A DNA stretch of 12,427 nt, from positions 1-12,427 of the forward strand of contig CAYVUI010000125.1 of the NCBI GenBank assembly GCA_964454745.1, in the 5' to 3' direction. Position 1 is the first letter of the stretch. Each line of letters starts with the position of its first letter. A program made the translations under genes and the position numbers. Below the pieces are notes generated by a model. It made no database searches. It saw nothing but the letters and a program-made list of their open reading frames with translations, and had not been told where the DNA came from. The stretch is from CAYVUI01 sp964454745. GTDB lineage: Bacteria > Planctomycetota > Phycisphaerae > Sedimentisphaerales > Anaerohalosphaeraceae. Shown in pieces: positions 7,534 to 12,427 of the stretch.

Positions 7534-10389
7534 TTACGGATGAGGGATTAACTTCAAGGTTACGATTTTGTGCTTACAGACTTCAAGTTTGATGCCGCCT
7601 TCTTTGAGTTCAATCTCCTGCGAACCGCTTTCATCCAACGAAACCTGCTGGACCGACTGGATTGGGAAATGAAATTGAATCGCAGCAGGAACGGTTTCCT
7701 CCTGAGGGTTCCACAGCCGCAGAATCAGGCCCTGCCGGTCTTGGGACTGTTTCAGTGCAGAGAACATCAGTTTCCCTTCGGACTGGATATCCATGAAACT
7801 GTGTGAGGGGGGCAAATCGCCGTTTTGATGTGCTACCGACTGGATTGCCGGCACATCACATTTGTAAGTGTATGCTTTCTGGAGCATCTGTCCGCTTTTC
7901 CAGTTGCCCGTATGGGGACAAAGAGCGTATTCGTATTCAATTGTACCGAATGAATGGAGGCCGGTATACTTGTCAAACTCTTCCGGGGTCATATCCGTAT
8001 TGGCGGTCATGTACGCCCGCTGGGTTCGCAGCAGCGTGATCGAAATCGTCCGTTCCCTGTCGTCTTTGATCTCGTATTCACGCAGGCCCCGATTCAGCAC
8101 CGCCAGGCCCATCCGGTTGTCGCTGCTATCCACGAAATTCTGCATCGGCTGGAATTCGTAAAAACCCTCGAAGTTGTCGCCGTGTTGCGTCCAGTTGATA
8201 TTCCGCTCCTCGACGGCAAAGGCACTTTCCACATGGGCAAGATTGGATTTGATATGGGTGGGGAAGTTCACCCGAAGCCTGTGGTCGCGGGCTTCATTGA
8301 ATAGCGAGGTCTTGATTTTGAGATACTCGCAGTCTTTCTCCAGCGTCAGCCGCGTTGTGATCGGCACGACCCGGGTTTCACGCAGCCGGTCTTTGCCGTC
8401 CACGGTGGCCCCGGCGGGGATCACCATTTCAAGATCAATTTGATAAATTCCGCGCAGTATGTTGGATTCCAGCATGGTAATCCGGGCATTCGAGCCGATG
8501 GAGCTTTGCACGGAATTGCGCTGCGGGGCCATTGTCAGGTGTGCACTGCCGACCTCTCCATTGTCGGTAAAATAATGCTGATTGGGCATCAGGTGACCGG
8601 TCGGCTTATGCAGCAGGTCAAATGTCCCGTTGGGATTGATAGTGACCTTCAGATGATCATTTTCCATTACCCCGTTTTCACGGGCAATGAGCTTTCGATC
8701 GGGGCCGTGCTGCGGGTGGGGAACATACTGCGGCTGGCGCGGTCTTAGCGCGACGGTCGCATAACCCATCGCGGGTATCTTTGCCTTGACAAGCACCCGC
8801 CGGCGTACGGTATTCATTTTGATGCCCTTGGTATCCAGCTCCCGGTCCACGCCGATCTGAATATTGTCTTTGCTCAAAACTTCATATTCAATTTTCCGGC
8901 CCTGCGGGTCAACAAAATCAAAGTTCTCGATATCTGCGGCCTGTCCGCCGACACCGGAACAGGGATCGATCACGGCCCCATCCATCCCGTATCTGGGCAG
9001 GTCAATCACCAGCGGATGAACCTTTTCCACCGGCCAGGGCAGCGTATTAAAGAGGGTGACCAGGTGGTCATTATGATTAAAACGGTCCGCGGTGTTAATT
9101 CGTTTATAGATTTTTTCAATGCTTCGTACCGCCACTTCCCGTCCCACCGTATCGGCAACGGAAAAATTATACAGCATGTCTTCATGTGCCTGGTCCACCG
9201 CCGCACCGCAAATACTGTCATGGGCCTGGTTGAGAAGCAAATGCTTCCAGGCGCGGTGCAATATGGAGGTTGGGTATTCCTCTCCCAGAGCCCCGGCAAA
9301 CGAGGCCAGCGGTTCGGCCTTGAAAATCAGGCCCGTTTCGGCCCTTTCGTTGAGGATTTTCAGCTTCACGCGGGAAGAATGCGTACAGCCCAGCAACCCG
9401 TTAAAGCCCGGTTCCACGCCGGGATATCGCAGCTCGCCGTGATGAACAGGCAGTTGCTCAGCGGGAGACTGTGAAATAATCGTGTCCATGTATTCATCCA
9501 TCGAGCTTTGGCGGATTTGCACATCCTGTCGGACGGAATTGAGTGCCTCGATCATCTCGGGCAGCAGCTCAAACGGAACATCATTGTCCTCCATATTCAA
9601 AGCCAGGATATTGTTGCCAATCGCGTAAGGCATGGCCTGGTTGACAATTTCCTCAAACGCTTTCTTGAGGGAGGTTTCATCCTTACTGTACCCTTTTTCT
9701 TCTTTCAGCAGGGTTAACGCTCTTTCGTAGTGCTCCATGTCGCACATGTGGGCCGGGATTTCCTCGGGCCGATAAACATGATAGGTACTTCGTGCGGTTT
9801 TGTTGAGCACCAAAAGCTGGTGGACATAAAAGAACCAGTTTGTCCGGGTGACTTCGTCGAATGTTCGAAGTGTATGTAATTTTGAGCCGTCTTTGCCTTC
9901 CCAGAGGAAAAGAGGCTTGAGCAGGTGCTTGTTGGTGCCGCGGTAAAAAATGGCATTTTTGATCCCAAATCCATTGTAAATCTGGGGGAGTTGCGAGGTT
10001 TGCCCGTAAGAAGTCGCCGTGTACCCCGATTTCATACCTCCTCCGTACTCCCGGGCCATTTGCGTGCCAACGAGGAGATTGCGGATCAGTGATTCCGGGG
10101 CTACGGTGAACGTATCGGGCAAAGTGTACCAGTTGACCATGGTTACGCGGCCTTGCTCGATCAGTTTTTCGAGACGAGCGCGATTCTCCGGCCGGACGGA
10201 ATAATAATCCTCCAGCACAACCGTGCCCCCATCCAGGCAAAACGTCTTATAATCCGGTGTGTTTTCAAGGATATTCATCATTTGCTCGATCAGGTCGACC
10301 AGACGCGGTTTGGATTGCTCAGCGGTATGACGCCATTCTCGATCCCAGTGCGTTCCGGAGATCACATGCATAACATATTTCTTATCCAT
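7534..10389 (-). CDS. Glycoside hydrolase family 38-like protein lacking the usual nucleophile Asp
   Basis: A 951-residue cytosolic protein (no signal peptide) with the full GH38 alpha-mannosidase layout: N-terminal catalytic fold, middle helical domain and C-terminal beta-sandwich region. Seen: HWDREW (14-19) with metal ligands His14 and Asp16; CLDGGTVVLEDY (51-62); WYTLPDTFTVAPESLIRNLL (87-106); MEDNDV (266-271), where Asp270 aligns with the acid/base Asp of the family; AHDSICG (389-395) with metal ligand His390; and FNTLPWP, then a family-like C-terminal domain. The striking departure is TATSYGQTSQLPQI (124-137). Family members usually read Asp-Ser-Phe-Gly-His here, and that Asp is both nucleophile and metal ligand. 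The codon here is ACT, Thr126, and His is Gln130. The frame around it is intact, so this is not a frameshift. First gene of the operon, with GAGGTG five bases before the ATG. Either a catalytically different GH38 branch or a non-hydrolytic relative. Confidence 0.85.
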   Translation of the reverse strand: MDKKYVMHVISGTHWDREWRHTAEQSKPRLVDLIEQMMNILENTPDYKTFCLDGGTVVLEDYYSVRPENRARLEKLIEQGRVTMVNWYTLPDTFTVAPESLIRNLLVGTQMAREYGGGMKSGYTATSYGQTSQLPQIYNGFGIKNAIFYRGTNKHLLKPLFLWEGKDGSKLHTLRTFDEVTRTNWFFYVHQLLVLNKTARSTYHVYRPEEIPAHMCDMEHYERALTLLKEEKGYSKDETSLKKAFEEIVNQAMPYAIGNNILALNMEDNDVPFELLPEMIEALNSVRQDVQIRQSSMDEYMDTIISQSPAEQLPVHHGELRYPGVEPGFNGLLGCTHSSRVKLKILNERAETGLIFKAEPLASFAGALGEEYPTSILHRAWKHLLLNQAHDSICGAAVDQAHEDMLYNFSVADTVGREVAVRSIEKIYKRINTADRFNHNDHLVTLFNTLPWPVEKVHPLVIDLPRYGMDGAVIDPCSGVGGQAADIENFDFVDPQGRKIEYEVLSKDNIQIGVDRELDTKGIKMNTVRRRVLVKAKIPAMGYATVALRPRQPQYVPHPQHGPDRKLIARENGVMENDHLKVTINPNGTFDLLHKPTGHLMPNQHYFTDNGEVGSAHLTMAPQRNSVQSSIGSNARITMLESNILRGIYQIDLEMVIPAGATVDGKDRLRETRVVPITTRLTLEKDCEYLKIKTSLFNEARDHRLRVNFPTHIKSNLAHVESAFAVEERNINWTQHGDNFEGFYEFQPMQNFVDSSDNRMGLAVLNRGLREYEIKDDRERTISITLLRTQRAYMTANTDMTPEEFDKYTGLHSFGTIEYEYALCPHTGNWKSGQMLQKAYTYKCDVPAIQSVAHQNGDLPPSHSFMDIQSEGKLMFSALKQSQDRQGLILRLWNPQEETVPAAIQFHFPIQSVQQVSLDESGSQEIELKEGGIKLEVCKHKIVTLKLIPHP

Positions 10390-10428
10390 TTTTCACCTCT
10401 TTTAAAACATCTGTAGCGAATTGCAGGC

Positions 10429-10457
10429 ATCCTAAATTGATTTTTTAGGAAAATCAA
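10429..10457 (-). promoter_or_regulatory. Predicted sigma-70-type promoter of the five-gene operon
   Basis: On the minus strand TTGATT (10457-10452, four of six consensus bases) and TAGGAT (10434-10429, four of six) are separated by exactly 17 bases. Transcription would start near 10422, giving a leader of about 32 bases to the ATG at 10389. The two boxes fall in arms of the inverted repeats described separately, so a repressor bound there would block the promoter. Boxes are moderate matches, so this is a reasoned guess. Confidence 0.45.
10431..10457. promoter_or_regulatory. Two interleaved inverted repeats, candidate operator
   Basis: CCTAAA (10431-10436) pairs with TTTAGG (10444-10449). 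TTGATTTT (10437-10444) pairs with AAAATCAA (10450-10457). Both are perfect, and they interlock so that only one can form as a hairpin at a time. The block overlaps the predicted operon promoter and lies in the divergent region next to a GntR/LacI-type regulator gene. An operator for that regulator is the simplest reading, but binding is inferred only from position and symmetry. Confidence 0.45.
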
Positions 10458-10498
10458 GGTAAAATGCAATAAAATTACAATATATATGCACGACCAAA

Positions 10499-10513
10499 AG
10501 CAAATATATTGCT
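10499..10513. repeat. Short inverted repeat AGCAA/TTGCT in the divergent control region
   Basis: AGCAA (10499-10503) and TTGCT (10509-10513) flank ATATA. Nearby, TACAATAT occurs twice (10476-10483 and 10553-10560) and TACAAT a third time (10627-10632). These may be additional protein-binding sites between the two divergent promoters. Short AT-rich repeats arise easily by chance, so support is weak. Confidence 0.25.
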
Positions 10514-10637
10514 GGTTTTCTGGGCAAAACGCCTTTTTTTGCTGTTTAATGCTACAATATTGCCCCTGGACACAGGATGTGGAAAATTACAGAAGAAGTA
10601 AATATTCAGCATAATTACAAATTTTATACAATTTTCC

Positions 10638-10666
10638 TTGACAGGCAGTAGTTTTTCTGCAATAGT
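10638..10666 (+). promoter_or_regulatory. Predicted sigma-70-type promoter of the regulator gene
   Basis: A perfect TTGACA (10638-10643) is followed after exactly 17 bases by AATAGT (10661-10666, four of six consensus bases). Transcription would begin near 10673. This leaves a leader of about 26 bases to the ATG at 10699 but only about 8 bases to the TTG at 10681, which supports the ATG as start. Between the boxes lies a small GCAG/CTGC repeat (10645-10660). Confidence 0.6.
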
Positions 10667-10682
10667 GAAATAACCATAAGTT

Positions 10683-10686
10683 GGAG
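10683..10686 (+). promoter_or_regulatory. Ribosome binding site that decides the regulator start
   Basis: GGAG at 10683-10686 lies 12 bases before ATG 10699. Spacing is on the long side but usable. If translation began at TTG 10681, this GGAG would be inside the first codons and no Shine-Dalgarno would lie upstream of that TTG. Confidence 0.45.
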
Positions 10687-10698
10687 AATTTGAATTCT

Positions 10699-11862
10699 AT
10701 GATTAATGTTTTAACTGACAACATTAAAGTAAAAAAGGTCAAAGGCAAGAGCCAGCCGATTTATGAGCAAATCCGCAGGCAGATTCATGGAATGGTGAAA
10801 TCCGGTGAAATTCAAACCGGGCAGGAATTGCCGAGTATCTCATTTCTCTCGGAAAAACTCGACGTAAACTACCGTACAGTCAGATCGGCACTGGATTTAC
10901 TCGAAAAAGACGGGGTGTTGAATTGTGAGCCCAACAAGCGGCCTGTCGTGCTTGGCTGCAGTCCCGACCAAAAGCGCGTAAAACAGTCTCTGGCTTTTGC
11001 TTTTATTCGAATGACTGGCGATGATTTTTTTGTTTCGACCTCAGCGGGCATCAAAAAGTATACCGATGAGAACGACATTGAATGTCTTTTTATCGACGCC
11101 GCAAATGATCACGACAAATTTCTCGATGCTATCATGCATCCCGGACACAATATCGACGGCCTGATATTCGCTCCTTATGAATCGCCGGAATATGACCGGG
11201 CCATCACATCTGCATTGAAACGAAACACCTCTATCGTTCTTCTGGACCGTGTTCCGCCGAATATGAATGTAAGCTCTGTTTCTGCGGACCACTTCATGGG
11301 CACATACACCGCAACGGCCCACTTGCTTGAGAATCATTCCCGGCCGGTCTATTTCCTGGGCAATACCCTTGAACCCAGCTCCTGCCGTGAGCGTGTTTCC
11401 GGCTGGCGGTCGGCTATGCACGCCTACAATTACCCCGCATGCAACTCCTACCTTTTCGATTTTGGGTTCAAAGACGTGGAAATGGCAAAATGGGACCTCG
11501 AATATATTGAATACGAGATTGACGCTGCGCTTCAATTCTTCTTTGATTCGCACGATGAAAAAATGTTCAGCATTCTGGCTTCAAACGACTATGTTGCGAA
11601 ATCTGTCTGTGTCGCAGCACAGAGGAGAGGTTTTGTGGTTGGAAAAGACATCTTTATTGTGGGTTTTGGTGACCTGCCGATGGCCTCACGTCTTGATGTG
11701 CCGCTGACTACGGTTCGACAATTCAATGAAAAATTGGGCTACGAGGCCGCAAGAATGCTTTTTGAAACAGCCGCAGGCCTTCAGCCCAAACCGGTACATC
11801 GGATTTTGCCCGTTGAGTTGGTGGTTCGGCAAAGCAGTATCGACGCAGAAATCGTTAATTGA
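10699..11862 (+). CDS. GntR-type DNA-binding / LacI-type ligand-binding transcriptional regulator
   Basis: A 387-residue cytoplasmic transcription factor with the domain plan of AraR-like regulators. An N-terminal GntR winged helix-turn-helix (about residues 18-85; it contains IYEQIRRQI, then TGQELPS and the helix NYRTVRSALDLLEKDGVL) is joined to a periplasmic-binding-protein-like sensor domain (about 98-380). Sensor hallmarks are IDGLIFAP, VLLDRVPPN, the SADHFMGTYTATAHLLE segment, ILASNDYVAKSV, DIFIVGFGDLPMA and LTTVRQFNEKLGYEAA. Such proteins usually repress adjacent sugar genes until a sugar binds (family knowledge). Divergent orientation to the GH38-led operon and inverted repeats in the shared control region make that operon the likely target. 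An in-frame TTG at 10681 would add six residues; ATG 10699 is preferred because GGAG precedes it and the promoter fits better. The gene looks full length. Confidence 0.88.
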   Translation: MINVLTDNIKVKKVKGKSQPIYEQIRRQIHGMVKSGEIQTGQELPSISFLSEKLDVNYRTVRSALDLLEKDGVLNCEPNKRPVVLGCSPDQKRVKQSLAFAFIRMTGDDFFVSTSAGIKKYTDENDIECLFIDAANDHDKFLDAIMHPGHNIDGLIFAPYESPEYDRAITSALKRNTSIVLLDRVPPNMNVSSVSADHFMGTYTATAHLLENHSRPVYFLGNTLEPSSCRERVSGWRSAMHAYNYPACNSYLFDFGFKDVEMAKWDLEYIEYEIDAALQFFFDSHDEKMFSILASNDYVAKSVCVAAQRRGFVVGKDIFIVGFGDLPMASRLDVPLTTVRQFNEKLGYEAARMLFETAAGLQPKPVHRILPVELVVRQSSIDAEIVN

Positions 11863-11888
11863 CAATTGGATACAAAAATTTGTCGCTT

Positions 11889-11911
11889 CAGTACGGGTTT
11901 GGTCCATACTG
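11889..11911. repeat. Imperfect palindrome upstream of the secreted protein gene
   Basis: CAGTA (11889-11893) pairs with TACTG (11907-11911). After one mismatch, GGG (11895-11897) pairs with TCC (11903-11905) including one G-T pair. It overlaps the possible -35 box at 11899-11904 and follows the regulator stop by 27 bases. It has no T-run after it, so it is more likely an operator than a terminator. Confidence 0.3.
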
Positions 11912-11927
11912 TGCTGATCGCTTAAAT
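11899..11927 (+). promoter_or_regulatory. Weak predicted promoter of the secreted protein gene
   Basis: TTGGTC (11899-11904) and TTAAAT (11922-11927) are separated by 17 bases. Matches to consensus are poor (three and four of six). A start near 11934 would give a leader of about 35 bases. The gene could instead be read through from the regulator, whose stop lies 106 bases upstream. Confidence 0.25.
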
Positions 11928-11954
11928 GAAATATGGATCTGTTATTTTTAATTT

Positions 11955-11961
11955 GGAGGAG
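11955..11961 (+). promoter_or_regulatory. Strong ribosome binding site fixing the start at 11969
   Basis: GGAGGAG at 11955-11961 lies seven bases before ATG 11969, and the codons after that ATG encode a typical signal peptide. The longer in-frame opening from 11933 would put this Shine-Dalgarno inside the gene and bury the signal peptide. Confidence 0.75.
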
Positions 11962-11968
11962 TTACAAA

Positions 11969-12394
11969 ATGAAGAAAGTACTAATGAGCATGGTCGCCAT
12001 TACGGCTTTGGTCGGGCTGGCAAACGCGAATCTCGTGGCACCCTATGGAGACTTCGAGAGCGGCGTTTTGGGCGATGTTCCCGGGTGGTTCTGGTGGAGC
12101 GGCACCGTAAATATCATTAATACCGACAGCTCCGGCTACGGTTCAAACTGCCTGGAGATGGTGGTTCCCGGCTCAGGAAATGTAGTGGGCGGTACTCCCC
12201 CTGTCTCCCCGGGCCAGTTAGTAGATTTGAGCCTGGATTACAAAACCCTTGAAGGATTTCAGGATGGAGCTGATTCGTACGCATTTTTGCGTTTTTACAA
12301 CGAAAGCAGCGTGTATCTTGACCAGGCCAGTATCTTTTTGACACCGACAAATGGTGCCTGGCAAACATTTAACGTAACCGTTCACAGGGCGTGA
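11969..12394 (+). CDS. Secreted beta-rich protein, CBM-like, apparently frameshifted near its end
   Basis: The visible frame gives 141 residues. Residues 1-20 are a clear Sec signal peptide (MKK, hydrophobic core, Ala-Asn-Ala cleavage site at 18-20). The rest looks like a jelly-roll carbohydrate-binding-type domain: an opening DFESG..GDVPGWFWWSG, then alternating strands such as SNCLEMVVPG, VDLSLDYKTLEG, SYAFLRFYNES and GAWQTFNVTV. This pattern of damaged-free strands with WQTFNVTV near the end of a sandwich is common in exported proteins of Planctomycetota, but I cannot name the family. The frame ends in a TGA at 12392-12394 after the unexpected residues His-Arg-Ala. The -1 frame from 12382 continues open to the window edge with plausible sequence, so the true protein probably extends further. 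A missing base near 12382-12386 would explain it. Role: possibly surface binding of the glycan processed by the neighbouring operon; this is inference from position only. Confidence 0.65.
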   Translation: MKKVLMSMVAITALVGLANANLVAPYGDFESGVLGDVPGWFWWSGTVNIINTDSSGYGSNCLEMVVPGSGNVVGGTPPVSPGQLVDLSLDYKTLEGFQDGADSYAFLRFYNESSVYLDQASIFLTPTNGAWQTFNVTVHRA

Positions 12395-12427
12395 ATGTGG
12401 ATTATGGCCCCAATAATGTAGGAAAAG
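12382..12427 (+). pseudogene. Frameshifted continuation of the secreted protein gene, cut by window edge
   Basis: In the -1 frame the codons from 12382 read Ser-Gln-Gly-Val-Asn-Val-Asp-Tyr-Gly-Pro-Asn-Asn-Val-Gly-Lys with no stop to the end of the window. This joins naturally onto the preceding Asn-Val-Thr-Val. The same frame has a TAA at 12370-12372, so it is not an independent long frame. Inserting one base near 12383 would give Val-Pro-Gln-Gly-Val. No slippery heptamer is visible at the junction, so programmed frameshifting is unlikely. A mutation or a sequencing or assembly error fits better. Confidence 0.5.

Noticed and set aside
9683..10240. A 185-codon minus-strand open frame overlapping the GH38-like gene in another frame
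   Set aside because: The GH38 frame carries the family motifs across the whole stretch. The alternative frame shows no domain and looks like a shadow. It also rules out the idea that Thr126 arises from a frameshift, since homology continues without a break in the main frame.
1..12427. CRISPR arrays, tRNA or rRNA genes, insertion sequences, integrases, toxin-antitoxin pairs
   Set aside because: I saw no regularly spaced repeats, no cloverleaf or rRNA-like stretches, and no transposase or integrase motifs in any frame.

Overview
The window looks like an accessory carbohydrate-related locus from a bacterium of the PVC group. Planctomycetota (Phycisphaerae-like) is my best guess. That guess rests on the gene families found together: GxGYxYP proteins, a GH38-like protein, a uroporphyrinogen-decarboxylase-like protein, a sodium/solute symporter, and a secreted beta-rich protein. 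No marker gene in the window settles the taxonomy. Base composition is moderate, with clearly AT-rich intergenic gaps.

Layout. Positions 1-220 (minus strand) are the start of guaA, cut by the window edge. Positions 221-734 are a 514-base gene-free gap holding a strong CRP-type palindrome at 404-425 and nested inverted repeats at 671-722. From 10389 down to 735 (minus strand) lie five closely spaced genes that look like one operon. In transcription order they are a GH38-like protein, a UroD-superfamily protein, two divergent tandem GxGYxYP-family secreted proteins, and an SSS transporter. Gaps between them are 17, 62, 69 and 51 bases. A 309-base divergent control region (10390-10698) separates this operon from a plus-strand regulator with a GntR-type DNA-binding domain and a LacI-type ligand domain. 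Downstream on the plus strand is a secreted protein gene (from 11969) whose frame appears broken about 40 bases before the window ends.

How the genes may work together (inference). The two signal-peptide-bearing GxGYxYP proteins would act outside the cytoplasm on a glycan or glycoside. The SSS symporter would import the product. The cytosolic GH38-like and UroD-like proteins would process it further. The divergent regulator would sense an intermediate and control the operon, probably through the interleaved inverted repeats that overlap the predicted operon promoter.

Most notable points: the GH38-like protein has Thr where the family has its catalytic nucleophile and metal-binding Asp. The two GxGYxYP proteins are only distantly alike and each has lost the second Tyr of the name-giving motif. 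The UroD-like protein keeps a His-Ser-Cys-Gly-Cys metal-site-like motif. Together these suggest a locus whose chemistry is not the textbook alpha-mannosidase reaction.
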